Shown here piece by piece: positions 14,156 through 22,227 of a DNA stretch of 23,267 nucleotides. A program made the translations under genes and the position numbers. The notes under the pieces were generated by a model. It did not search any database and was not told where the DNA came from. It worked only from the letters and a program-made list of their open reading frames with translations. The DNA is taken from positions 1 through 23,267 of the forward strand of contig CAZTXD010000049.1 in the NCBI GenBank assembly GCA_964617995.1, given 5' to 3'. Each line of letters opens with the position of its first letter. Position 1 is the first letter of the stretch. This DNA is from CAZTXD01 sp964617995 (GTDB taxonomy: Bacteria; Actinomycetota; Acidimicrobiia; Spongiisociales; ZC4RG35).

Positions 14156-15772
14156 ATGAATCAGGTCGCCCGGAGCTCGTTGGCCGATGGGGAGAACTGG
14201 CCCGAGCTCTACGCCCTCCTCCGGGAGCGTGACGCTGCCCGGATGACGGCCGGCGACCTCGAGGTCCTCGCCGACGCTGCCTGGTGGATGTGCCGTGTGG
14301 AGGATTCGGTCGAAGTTCGCCAGAGGGCCCACGCGGCGTACGCGAGGGACGGTGACCTCAGGCGCGCCGGCTACAACGCGTGGATGCTGTCCACCGAGTA
14401 CCACTTCATCGGAAAACCGGCTGCCTCCGCCGGCTGGTTGCAGAAGGCGCAACGACATCTGAGAGACGAGCCGGAGTGCGCCGAGCAGGGCTTCATCATG
14501 TACTCGATGGCGGAGATGGCCGAAGGCGAGGGCAACCTCGACGAAGCCGAACGCCTGACCCGTCAGATGATCGACATCGGGGTCCGGTGCCGCCACCGCG
14601 ATCTGACCGCGATGGGACAGATGATGCTGGGACGGGTTCTCATATCGAAGGAAAGGGTGCGCGACGGCCTGGCCCTCATCGATGAGGTCATGTCCGACGT
14701 GATCGGCGGTGAGCTGAGCAGCCTGACCACCGGCTGGCTGTACTGCCTGGCTGTCCCGATATGCTTCGACCTCGCCGACCTGCGGCGCGCCACAGAGTGG
14801 AACGACTCGGCGATGAGCTGGTGCTCCGCATTGCCGATGGGGACCCCTTTCCACGGGGTATGCCGGATCCACCATGTGGAGCTGCTGGGCCTCGTCGGAG
14901 CATGGGAGACAGCCGGGCGCGAGGCTGAGAGAGCCTGCAACGAGCTGATGGCGTATCACCCGCACATGGCGGGCGACTCCTTCTACGTCACAGGGGAGCT
15001 GCGACGACGCGAGGGAGACCTCCAGGGAGCCGAGAGAGCATTCGTGCGCGCACACGAGCTAGGAAGGGAGCCCCAGCCCGGCCTCGCCCTCGTCCGCCTC
15101 GAGCAGGGAAAGATCGAGGCGGCTGCGGCCGGCCTTCGATCGGCGGCCGTCACGGAACGGCCGGGGACCGTCGGTCGCGCCCGTTTGCTGGCCGCTCAGG
15201 TGGAAGTCGCCCTCGCCGCCAACGACCACGTCGGGGCCTGGGATACGGCTGCCGAGCTCACCGCGATGGCCGAAAAGTCCGGCGCAGCCCTGTTCACGGG
15301 ACTGGCGGCCTCCTGCCGGGGAGCAGTGGCTCTCAGCGAGAACGACATTCCGACCGCCCTCGACCACCTCCGGCGCGCCCGCCGCGTGTGGCTGGAACTG
15401 AACCTTCCCTACGAGACTGCCCAGACCCGAACGCTCCTCGGCTCGGCCGCCCGCATGGCCGGCGATCACGAAACGGCTCGCCGGGAGCTGCAGGCAGCCC
15501 GGTCGACCTTCGAGCGTCTCGGGTCGAAGCTGGAGATGCGACGGGTGGAAGCTCTCCTGGCCGACAACGTCCCCCTCCCGGGCGGGTTGACGAAACGCGA
15601 GGTGGAAGTGCTCCGCCTGGTCGCCGCCGGCAAGACCAACCGCGAGGTCGCCGAAGAGCTCGTGATCAGCCACCACACCGTGAAACGTCACCTCAACAAC
15701 ATCTACGCCAAGCTCGGCGTGTCGACGAGAGCGGCGGCCGGGTCCTTCGCCCACACCCACGACCTCCTCTGA
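14156..15772 (+). CDS. LuxR-family transcriptional regulator with helical-repeat sensor region
   Basis: This is a predicted cytoplasmic transcription factor of 538 residues. The C-terminal 63 residues (from about 476: LTKREVEVLRLVAAGKTNREVAEELVISHHTVKRHLNNIYAKLGV) are a typical LuxR/GerE helix-turn-helix. The preceding 470 residues are alpha-helical with repeated TPR-like units (for example LDEAERLTRQMIDIGVRC, REGDLQGAERAFVRAHELGRE, MAGDHETARRELQAARSTFERLG). There is no Walker A motif, so it is not a full MalT/LAL-type ATPase regulator. It resembles the repeat-plus-LuxR half of that class. The ligand is unknown. The flavoenzyme gene begins 104 nt downstream on the same strand and is a possible target, though it seems to have its own promoter. 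Confidence 0.85.
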   Translation: MNQVARSSLADGENWPELYALLRERDAARMTAGDLEVLADAAWWMCRVEDSVEVRQRAHAAYARDGDLRRAGYNAWMLSTEYHFIGKPAASAGWLQKAQRHLRDEPECAEQGFIMYSMAEMAEGEGNLDEAERLTRQMIDIGVRCRHRDLTAMGQMMLGRVLISKERVRDGLALIDEVMSDVIGGELSSLTTGWLYCLAVPICFDLADLRRATEWNDSAMSWCSALPMGTPFHGVCRIHHVELLGLVGAWETAGREAERACNELMAYHPHMAGDSFYVTGELRRREGDLQGAERAFVRAHELGREPQPGLALVRLEQGKIEAAAAGLRSAAVTERPGTVGRARLLAAQVEVALAANDHVGAWDTAAELTAMAEKSGAALFTGLAASCRGAVALSENDIPTALDHLRRARRVWLELNLPYETAQTRTLLGSAARMAGDHETARRELQAARSTFERLGSKLEMRRVEALLADNVPLPGGLTKREVEVLRLVAAGKTNREVAEELVISHHTVKRHLNNIYAKLGVSTRAAAGSFAHTHDLL

Positions 15773-15788
15773 CTTCCGGGTCCAGCGG

Positions 15789-15808
15789 GATGGGTCGTTC
15801 TGCCCATC
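15789..15808 (+). terminator. Weak hairpin after the LuxR-type gene
   Basis: GATGGG (15789-15794) pairs with CCCATC (15803-15808) around an 8-nt loop, 17 nt after the regulator stop. It has only six base pairs and no T-run, so it could be a weak terminator or chance. Confidence 0.3.
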
Positions 15809-15863
15809 GGTGGGCACTGTGGAATTGGCCCGTTGGAGCGATGTCGCGGGAGCCCCCGTCACA

Positions 15864-15869
15864 TAGCCT
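15864..15869 (+). promoter_or_regulatory. Candidate -10 box (TAGCCT) for a leaderless flavoenzyme transcript
   Basis: TAGCCT ends 7 nt before ATG 15877, the spacing typical of leaderless actinobacterial genes. There is no Shine-Dalgarno sequence before that ATG, which agrees with leaderless initiation and helps choose it over ATG 15841. Confidence 0.5.
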
Positions 15870-15876
15870 CTCGACC

Positions 15877-17268
15877 ATGACGGTGACAGACAAACCCTCG
15901 GGCCTCGCACATCTTCGAGAGAAGACCAACGGGCGGGTGATCCAGCGTGGTGACGGGGACTACGACGAAGCGCGGGCGGTCTACAACGCGATCCACGACC
16001 GCCACCCGGAGGGGATCATTCAGGCGTCCGGCGTCGCCGACGTGATGAGCGCGGTCGCCTACGCCGGGGAGGAACGCTCGCCGCTGGCGGTGCGGGGAGG
16101 TGGCCACAGCATCGCCGGGTTCTCCACCTGCGACGGAGGACTGGTGCTCGACCTCGGGCGTATGAAGGGTGTCCGGGTCGATCCCGACCGGCGCACCGTC
16201 CGGGTCGAGCCGGGCCTCACGTGGGGCGAATTGAACCATGCCACCCACGCCTTCGGCCTGGCCGTCACCGGTGGAATCGTCTCCACCACCGGGATCTCCG
16301 GTCTCACCCTGGGAGGCGGGATGGGCCACCTCGCCAGACGCTGCGGTCTCGCCTGTGACAACCTCGTCTCGGTGGACGTGGTGGTGGCCGACGGGACGTT
16401 CCTGACCTGCGACGAGAACCGGCATCAGGATCTGTTCTGGGCTCTGCGGGGCGGCGGCGGGAACTTCGGGGTCGTCACCTCCCTGGAGTACAGGCTGCAT
16501 CCGATCGCCGACATCCTCGGGGGGCCGTCCTTCTATCCCCTCGATGGCGACGTCCTACGCGCCTACCAGGACCTCATCGCCGAGGCTCCTGAGGAGCTGA
16601 ATGCGATCTTCGGTCTCGTGCTCGCCCCTCCCCTGCCCTTCGTGCCCGAAGACTGGCACGGCAAGCCGGTATGCGCGGTCCTGACGTGCTGGAGTGGCCT
16701 CCCGGAAGAAGACGACGCCGTCCGCCGCCGCCTCGCCGGGCTGGGACCGATGGTGGGCCAGTTCGTAGACCGGATGCCCTACCCCGTGATCAACACCCTC
16801 TTCGACGACTTGCTCCCGTTCGGGCTGCGCCACTACTGGAAGGGCGTCTTCAACCGCACCATCCCCGAGGAGGCGATCGACGTGCACATCGCCTACGGCG
16901 CCACGCTGCCGTCGGTCGAGTCGGCGACCCTCGTCTTCCCGATAGACGGTGCTTGCCATAGGGTCCGTTCGGACGACACCGCCTTTGCCTACCGGGAGGC
17001 GACGTTCGCTGTCGGCCTGGGTGGTTCCTGGCAGAGCCCCCACGACGACGTCGACAACATCGCCTGGTCTCGGGAGTACTACGACGCCCTGCGTCCCACG
17101 TCGATGGGGGGCGGGTATGTGAACTTCGCCTCCGACGACGACGACGAGCAGGTGCGGGCGAACTACTCACACAACCATGCCCGCCTCGTGGAGATAAAGG
17201 ATCGCTACGACCCCGACAACATGTTTCGACTGAACCAGAACATCCCCCCGAGCCGACCACGGCGGTAG
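15877..17268 (+). CDS. FAD-linked oxidoreductase, berberine-bridge-enzyme type
   Basis: This is a predicted soluble flavoenzyme of 463 residues from the FAD_binding_4 plus BBE family, which oxidises alcohols, sugars or secondary metabolites and passes electrons to oxygen or another acceptor. The N-terminal FAD domain contains AVRGGGHSIAG, where His77 is the expected covalent flavin attachment site, then VEPGLTWGELN and ISGLTLGGGMGHLARRCGLACDN. The cysteine used for a second flavin bond in bicovalent members appears absent at the equivalent segment (TGGIVSTTGISG), so single attachment is likely. The C-terminal BBE motif is RYDPDNMFRLNQNIPP. ATG 15877 is preferred because of the -10 box at 15864 and family similarity; ATG 15841 would add 12 residues. 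The substrate is not predictable. Confidence 0.9.
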   Translation: MTVTDKPSGLAHLREKTNGRVIQRGDGDYDEARAVYNAIHDRHPEGIIQASGVADVMSAVAYAGEERSPLAVRGGGHSIAGFSTCDGGLVLDLGRMKGVRVDPDRRTVRVEPGLTWGELNHATHAFGLAVTGGIVSTTGISGLTLGGGMGHLARRCGLACDNLVSVDVVVADGTFLTCDENRHQDLFWALRGGGGNFGVVTSLEYRLHPIADILGGPSFYPLDGDVLRAYQDLIAEAPEELNAIFGLVLAPPLPFVPEDWHGKPVCAVLTCWSGLPEEDDAVRRRLAGLGPMVGQFVDRMPYPVINTLFDDLLPFGLRHYWKGVFNRTIPEEAIDVHIAYGATLPSVESATLVFPIDGACHRVRSDDTAFAYREATFAVGLGGSWQSPHDDVDNIAWSREYYDALRPTSMGGGYVNFASDDDDEQVRANYSHNHARLVEIKDRYDPDNMFRLNQNIPPSRPRR

Positions 17269-17337
17269 CCGTGTCGGTCGAGCGGATCGGGGCGGTGATT
17301 CCGAAGGCTTCGTGGTTGGCTACCGCGCATTATGCGC
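17262..17337. terminator. Composite inverted-repeat region between convergent genes
   Basis: GCGGTAGCC (17262-17270, over the flavoenzyme stop codon) is the exact reverse complement of GGCTACCGC (17318-17326). Between them is CGAAGGCTTCG. Overlapping the right arm is CGCGCAT-T-ATGCGC (17324-17337). The next gene converges from the other strand (stop at 17430), so a bidirectional terminator is plausible, although T-runs are missing. Confidence 0.45.
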
Positions 17338-17429
17338 TGTGCCGGTTGTGGCGAATGCCCATGTCTCTCATCGGGGATGACTGTGCACGTCCACCGTCGG
17401 CTCACTCGCCATGACGATGGGATGATCCG

Positions 17430-18092
17430 TCAGGTCTCGGATCCCTTACCAAGACCCGCTTCACGGGCGGCGACGATGGCCTGGGCGCGATCCGACAGTT
17501 GCAGCTTGGCGAAGATGTTGGAGATGTGGTTGCTCACTGTCTTGTTGGAGATGTAGAGCCGGTCGGCGATCTGTGAGTTGCCGAGACCCTCAGCGATGAG
17601 GTCGAGCACCTCTCGCTCCCTCTCGGTGAGTTCGGGAAAGGGGCTGACGGAGAGGCCTTTGCCCTTGGTATGTTGAAAGAAGGCGGTGAGTCGGCGGGCT
17701 ATCGCCGGACCGAAAAGGGCCTCCCCGCGGGCCACCGCCCGGACCGTGCGGAGCACAGCTGCTTTGTCGGCGCCTTTGAGAATGTAGCCCTGGGCCCCGG
17801 CGCACATCGCGGCGAACAACGAATCGTCGTCCTCGAGCATGGTCAGCATCACGATCGAAACATCGGGATGGTCGGCTGTGATTCTCCGGGTCGCCTCGAT
17901 CCCGTTCATGTCGGGCATCATGATGTCCATGAGGATCACGTCCGGATCGACTTCTCCGAGCTTCGCGATCGCTTCGGCGCCGGTCTCGGCATGAGCTACA
18001 ACCACGGTATCGTCGGCGCCATCGATCAGTGCGGTGAGTCCGTCGCGGAATAGCCGATGATCGTCCACGACCATGACCCGGATCTCAGTCAC
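17430..18092 (-). CDS. Response regulator, NarL/FixJ family
   Basis: This is a DNA-binding response regulator of 220 residues. The receiver domain (1 to about 120) has acidic residues Asp10-Asp11, the phosphorylation site Asp56 in ILMDIMMPDMNG, a Thr in VMLTMLED and the conserved Lys in GYILKGAD. A linker leads to a LuxR-type helix-turn-helix (about 152-212: LTEREREVLDLIAEGLGNSQIADRLYISNKTVSNHISNIFAKL). The start is GTG 18092, which overlaps the last 8 nt of the kinase gene, so the two proteins are probably translationally coupled and form one two-component system. Targets are unknown; autoregulation of this operon or control of the adjacent membrane-protein gene is possible. Confidence 0.95.
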   Translation of the reverse strand: MTEIRVMVVDDHRLFRDGLTALIDGADDTVVVAHAETGAEAIAKLGEVDPDVILMDIMMPDMNGIEATRRITADHPDVSIVMLTMLEDDDSLFAAMCAGAQGYILKGADKAAVLRTVRAVARGEALFGPAIARRLTAFFQHTKGKGLSVSPFPELTEREREVLDLIAEGLGNSQIADRLYISNKTVSNHISNIFAKLQLSDRAQAIVAAREAGLGKGSET

Positions 18093-20208
18093 AGTCCTCT
18101 CCGTTCCTGAGTGGGAAGGTGGCGATGACCTCTGTGCCTGAGGAGTGTCTGATGGTGAAACTCCCGCCGAGTTCCTCGGTCCGTTCTCTCATCGACACGA
18201 GCCCCACCCCGGACCGGTCGTCCCTGGAGATGCCGCGACCGTTGTCTTTGACGGACACGATGAAGTTGCGGCCGGCTGCGGTCAACGTGGCCGCACAGCG
18301 GGTGGCGTCAGCGTGGTTCGTCACGTTGGTGATCGCTTCTCTCACGATGTGATAGGCCGCCACCTCCACCGCGGCGGGAACCGCGGGCAACGGATCGGGA
18401 TTGGTGTTGACGTCGATTCTGAGCTGGCCTGGCCTTTCCAACTGTGCGACGTGTGCGTCCAGGGCACCAGCCAGTCCTAGCTCATCGAGTGCAGGCGGGC
18501 GAAGCTCGTAGACCAGCCGTCGCACCTCGGAGACGAGTTGCTGATTGTGGGTCTTGAGCGACGAGACCAGCTCGGCGGCGTGTTCGGGGTCACTGTGAAG
18601 ACGGTCCAGTATCTCGTCGAGCTGGAAGGTCTGTGCCGCCAGGGATGGTCCGAGCCCGTCGTGGAGGTCCCGTCTGATGCGACGCCGTTCCTCCTCCCGG
18701 GCCAGCACCAGCCGCTCCCGGGAGGCTTGAAGCGCCGAGGTCAGCCTTACCGAGCGGGCTACGGCCGCGGCCGGCCCGGCAATGTCTCCCAGCAGGGAGA
18801 GGTCCCCCTCGGAGAGTGATTCGTTGGGTGAGCGTGGGGCAACGACGAGTCGCCCGACCAGCTCACCCCGGTCGCGGAGGGGGACCGCCACCCCGGACCC
18901 ATCGCCGGGAAATGCTCCATCCGATGCCTGCCGCTGCCACTCGCCGTCCTGTTCCAGTTCGATGACGGCTCCGGGGAGCTTCAACGACTCCGCGACGGTC
19001 TCGACCAGTGTCTGCAGCGTCTCCTCGGGTGTGCCGGCTTCGGAGATGAGACGGCCCAACCCGGACATGACCGCGTATGGGTCGTCCCTCTGTCCGAACA
19101 TCATCCGGTTGACCCCGCTCTGCACCCACCCGCGGAGCGGTGCAAACCCGACTGCCACCACCCCGGTCGCAACCAGGGCGAGCCGTGATCGCTCCACGGG
19201 AAGCATCGCCCCGACCGCTACCAACAACAGCACATAAACGACGGTGATGAGCACGGTCAAGATGGCGTAGACGATGGTGCGGTTGATCACCAGGTCGACG
19301 GCGTGGAGTTTGAACCGGAGCACGGCAACCCCCCACGCCATGGCCAGACCTACGGTGGCTATGGCGGCTGCGACATTCAGCAACCCGGTCAGGCCAAGAT
19401 CGACCCCAAACACGTTTATGAGGACTGCATTGCCCACTTCTTCGAGTGCGGTGATGGCGATCAGGACCCCGAAGGCGAACGCCACCCATTTCACCTGCTG
19501 CCGGGTCTCGACGTCGGGCGCATGTCGCCACCGGGTGATGAGACTCCCGATGCCGATCACGAACGTAGCCACCAACAACAGCACCCAGGGCAGAACGATC
19601 ACCGGGCCGAACATCGACTCCGGCAGTGGTATCACGGCCAGAGGGTTGGCGGGTCGGATCGACTCCGGGATGGCGAACATCCAGTTCTCGGTGGGGCGCT
19701 CGACGAAAGCGAAAAAGAGCTGATAGACGATCCAACCGGCTGCCGTCAGGCGCAACAGGAGCCGCCAGCTGGGAGAGGCCACTTTGCCGTCGGGGAACAG
19801 GGCCGGCAACAGGAGCAGCACAAGGAGAAAGATGAGAGGAAAGAGATCCTGGACCCAGACGGCTACGTTGACCAATGGGGCACCGGTCTCCCAGGTATGG
19901 AGGGCGTACTTGCCGGACACGTCTACGACGGCCATCAACCCTCCCGAGGCAAGCATCAACCATCCGTAGCGAACCTGATCCCCGCGTAACACCACGAGAG
20001 CACCGAATGTGGCCATGGTCAGAGCGAACAGTGAGAGAGCGAAGTCAGTGGGGATCAACCCACCACGCAGGTAGCTGTCAGGATCGGCCAGCGCCATGAC
20101 GATCCAGCCAGCGATCGTGGAGACAACGGCAAGGAACCACACCGTCGAGACGCCGATCACCCGGGAAGTCATGTGCGTCTCGATGTCACTGGCCCGATCT
20201 GTCGACAC
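18085..20208 (-). CDS. Multi-pass membrane sensor histidine kinase, HisKA_3 (NarL-partner) class
   Basis: This is the sensor kinase for the downstream regulator, 707 residues. The first 345 or so residues hold about ten hydrophobic segments, including LFPDGKVASPSWR and RFKLHAVDLVINRT, landmarks of the multi-helix membrane kinases common in actinobacteria. A GAF-like region (about 370-495) follows. A short coiled helix leads to the phospho-acceptor His516 in RRDLHDGLGPS. The ATPase domain has an N-box near Asn628 (REAITNVTNHADA), DNGRG around 655 and GVGLVSMRERTEELGG. No large extracellular sensing domain is present, so the signal is probably sensed within the membrane or by GAF. The start is GTG 20208; ATG 20172 is an alternative, and neither has a strong ribosome-binding site. 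Confidence 0.93.
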   Translation of the reverse strand: MSTDRASDIETHMTSRVIGVSTVWFLAVVSTIAGWIVMALADPDSYLRGGLIPTDFALSLFALTMATFGALVVLRGDQVRYGWLMLASGGLMAVVDVSGKYALHTWETGAPLVNVAVWVQDLFPLIFLLVLLLLPALFPDGKVASPSWRLLLRLTAAGWIVYQLFFAFVERPTENWMFAIPESIRPANPLAVIPLPESMFGPVIVLPWVLLLVATFVIGIGSLITRWRHAPDVETRQQVKWVAFAFGVLIAITALEEVGNAVLINVFGVDLGLTGLLNVAAAIATVGLAMAWGVAVLRFKLHAVDLVINRTIVYAILTVLITVVYVLLLVAVGAMLPVERSRLALVATGVVAVGFAPLRGWVQSGVNRMMFGQRDDPYAVMSGLGRLISEAGTPEETLQTLVETVAESLKLPGAVIELEQDGEWQRQASDGAFPGDGSGVAVPLRDRGELVGRLVVAPRSPNESLSEGDLSLLGDIAGPAAAVARSVRLTSALQASRERLVLAREEERRRIRRDLHDGLGPSLAAQTFQLDEILDRLHSDPEHAAELVSSLKTHNQQLVSEVRRLVYELRPPALDELGLAGALDAHVAQLERPGQLRIDVNTNPDPLPAVPAAVEVAAYHIVREAITNVTNHADATRCAATLTAAGRNFIVSVKDNGRGISRDDRSGVGLVSMRERTEELGGSFTIRHSSGTEVIATFPLRNGEDCD

Positions 20209-20285
20209 GCTGATCTCGTCACTCCTGCCTCCCCTCCGGGAACTCTAGGTGGTCCACGGTGCCTCCACCCTCGGCCACAAAGGCT

Positions 20286-20313
20286 CGGGTGGCGGCCAAC
20301 CGGCCGCCACCCG
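20286..20313 (-). terminator. Strong hairpin between membrane-protein gene and kinase gene
   Basis: A 12-bp perfect stem, CGGGTGGCGGCC (20286-20297) with GGCCGCCACCCG (20302-20313), has an AACC loop. It lies in the 126-nt gap between the two minus-strand genes, about 20 nt after the membrane-gene stop. On the transcribed strand it is followed by AGCCTTTGTGG, only a weak T-run. A terminator or attenuator is likely. Confidence 0.6.
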
Positions 20314-20334
20314 ACCCACCTCCCATACGGGCAT

Positions 20335-21180
20335 CTACCCGGGCACCGGCGTCTGCCTCTCGACACGTGACCGTCTCATGATCAGGACCGCAAACCCCCC
20401 TGCCCACGCCATCGCAGCAACCGCCCAGAATCCATTGAGCGCCGAGGCGGCACCCGGGAACACAAGGGAGTGCAGACCAAAGAGGAACGAGCCGCCGACA
20501 GAGACACAGGCGGGGAGACGCCAGCCGTCGTGATCGCTGGCACCGACAATGGCGGCCGCGACCAGGGTGATCCCCATCAGCGCAGCCAGCGACCAGTGCT
20601 CCATCTCGGCATGCGAGTCGCCCGCAAGGTTGGCCAGTTGCCGTGCCGAGTTGGAGACGACATAGATCATCCACGGCACCGCAGCCACACCAGCCGCCAC
20701 GACCATGTCCCGGCTGAAGGACGGCTTCCTCAGCAGGTCTCGAGACCGCGGGTGAAAGAAAGCCAACAACAGGATCGGCAAGACGACAAAGACGCCCTCT
20801 TCGATCAATGACTCGACAAGGCCACCACTGAAGGCGTAGACCACAGAGGCCGTCACCGCGATCATGAGAAGCAGCAGCATCGAACCAACCCGTTTCTCCG
20901 GCTTACGCCACTGCACCAAGGCCGCGGGCACAACGGCCCAGGCCACGATTCCAATCGACATGAAATGGGAACGATGTTCGACAAAACTGCTCGCAAGATC
21001 CCCGGTGATGGAGGCGAGGGTTTCGGCGGGAAGCCACATCAACACCACCTCGGTCAGGCCGATACTCTGCAAGGCCAGGAACCAGAGCCCGACCACGATC
21101 GAGACCACCCGAAACGTGGTACGTCGTGCCCTCGACTGCTCGCCCATCGGAGCACCTGCATCTTTTCGTCGGGTATCCAC
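20335..21180 (-). CDS. Eight-helix integral membrane protein of unknown function
   Basis: I do not recognise a named family. From GTG 21180 the protein has 281 residues, mostly membrane. About eight hydrophobic helices are visible: VVSIVVGLWFLALQSIGL, MSIGIVAWAVVPAALVQW, GSMLLLLMIAVTASVVYAF, GVFVVLPILLLAFF, VVAAGVAAVPWMIYVV, LAALMGITLVAAAIVGA, ACVSVGGSFLFGLHSLVF and NGFWAVAAMAWAGGFAVLI. No enzyme or transporter motif stands out. GTG 21180 was chosen because AGGAAGG lies 6 nt upstream; ATG 21147 and ATG 21216 are alternatives. It is on the same strand as the following kinase and regulator genes, separated by a hairpin. It may be a sensory partner or a target of that two-component system, but this is inferred from position only. 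Confidence 0.75.
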   Translation of the reverse strand: MDTRRKDAGAPMGEQSRARRTTFRVVSIVVGLWFLALQSIGLTEVVLMWLPAETLASITGDLASSFVEHRSHFMSIGIVAWAVVPAALVQWRKPEKRVGSMLLLLMIAVTASVVYAFSGGLVESLIEEGVFVVLPILLLAFFHPRSRDLLRKPSFSRDMVVAAGVAAVPWMIYVVSNSARQLANLAGDSHAEMEHWSLAALMGITLVAAAIVGASDHDGWRLPACVSVGGSFLFGLHSLVFPGAASALNGFWAVAAMAWAGGFAVLIMRRSRVERQTPVPG

Positions 21181-21630
21181 CTCGCACCTTCCTCTCTCTC
21201 GGCGTGGTGCGAACATAAGAGAGGGTCATTCCTGTCGTCATGAGGGGACGTTCCCATTTCGATCGGGAAAACTCGACGGGCTCGACCCACCTCCACGCAT
21301 ACCAGACGATCGGTGCGGTCTACGGTCGGATCGCTCACGATGGCGACATCCTCCCTATCCGGACGGGAACAGCACCCCCAGCCGACATGCAACAAGCAAG
21401 TAAGAAGTCGCTCGACAGCCCTAGACGACGGGATGAGAACTGCCTGTCCCGACGAAACGTCGACCCGGTCACCTGCCACATCTACCCAGGTGTCGCCCGA
21501 TACCACCACGAACAGCTGGCCGAACCCGGTCTCGTGTGTCCCAATGAAGCCCCGGATCGAAGTGAAGGACGTAGGTGTGCGAAGGCCCCCCGAACCCCTT
21601 CCTCCCATACCGCATCAATTCGGCGCAGGT
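21181..21630. other. 450-bp intergenic stretch with a cupin-like fragment
   Basis: Between the membrane-protein gene and the P-loop gene I find no complete convincing gene. Its first 62 codons on the minus strand (21608 to 21423) look like part of a cupin and are listed separately. The rest (21181-21422) has no domain-like frame on either strand. It probably includes the promoter of the membrane-protein gene, but I could not place one. Confidence 0.5.
21423..21608 (-). pseudogene. Cupin-domain fragment
   Basis: On the minus strand, 23 nt after the P-loop gene stop, ATG 21608 opens a frame whose first 62 residues include GFIGTHETGFGQLFVVVSGD, WVDVAGDRV and DVSSGQAVLIPSS. This spacing of hydrophobic strands, glycines and the final I/W-P-S is typical of the first half of a small cupin barrel. 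After residue 62 the frame loses any resemblance and runs on to 21054, overlapping the membrane gene. Neither of the other two frames restores a cupin end, so it looks like a remnant rather than a simple frameshift. A chance resemblance is possible. Confidence 0.35.
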
Positions 21631-22227
21631 TCAGTCTGCAGGTTGTTCTCCCCGTTCGAGTTGGTCGGCGTGTGCCAGTATTTCCGTTGCTGTCTGGTCC
21701 GGCGGCTTATCGGTGATATCGATGGTCAGGGTGTTGGCGTGACCGTGGTCGAACGGTCCACCCGAGGCCGCCAGACGGTACGGCTCCTCGGGGTCGAGCG
21801 ACTTCATGCGCAGACGCCGTTCAGGGGAGGTGATCCTGCGGGCGTTCTCCACCGGATCTACCAGAAGCCTCACTGGAATGAACAGAGAACCCCGGCCTGC
21901 GGCGGCCGACTCCAGCCGGGCTACGAACCCGGTGTCGGTGACGCCGTCGAGGTGGGCAGTGAAGATGACATGCCATGACCGTGGTGTCAGTTCCTCGACC
22001 GTGAGGATTACCGCCTCCGCGACCTCCCCAACCCGATTCCAGATCTCCGTAGGAAGAGGTGTGACACCGTCTTGGTCGACGAGCCCGAAGATGGGGTTGT
22101 TGATCCAGTGGTTGTCCACCACCCGAACCGTGTCGCCTGCAGTTTCGATCTGCTCAGCGAGCGCCTGAGCCACAGTGAACTTCCCCGACCCTGGGAACCC
22201 CGTCAGCAGATACAGACACGGCCGCAC
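21631..22227 (-). CDS. P-loop NTPase, small-molecule/nucleotide-kinase-like
   Basis: This is a 198-residue protein with a single P-loop kinase-like domain. The start is GTG 22227 (then RPCLYLLTGFPGSGK), because the frame before it is not domain-like. Walker A reads GFPGSGKFT (residues 10-18). The Ser/Thr that usually follows the lysine is Phe17, with Thr18 next, a variant I associate with some uncharacterised AAA-annotated kinases. Downstream, VRVVDNHWINNPIF, WHVIFTAHLDGV and LFIPVRLLVDPVENARRI fit a kinase that phosphorylates a small substrate, with the last segment resembling a lid with arginines (RRITSPERRLRMKSLDPEEPYRL). The substrate is unknown. A cupin-like fragment follows it at 23 nt. 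Confidence 0.75.
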   Translation of the reverse strand: MRPCLYLLTGFPGSGKFTVAQALAEQIETAGDTVRVVDNHWINNPIFGLVDQDGVTPLPTEIWNRVGEVAEAVILTVEELTPRSWHVIFTAHLDGVTDTGFVARLESAAAGRGSLFIPVRLLVDPVENARRITSPERRLRMKSLDPEEPYRLAASGGPFDHGHANTLTIDITDKPPDQTATEILAHADQLERGEQPAD

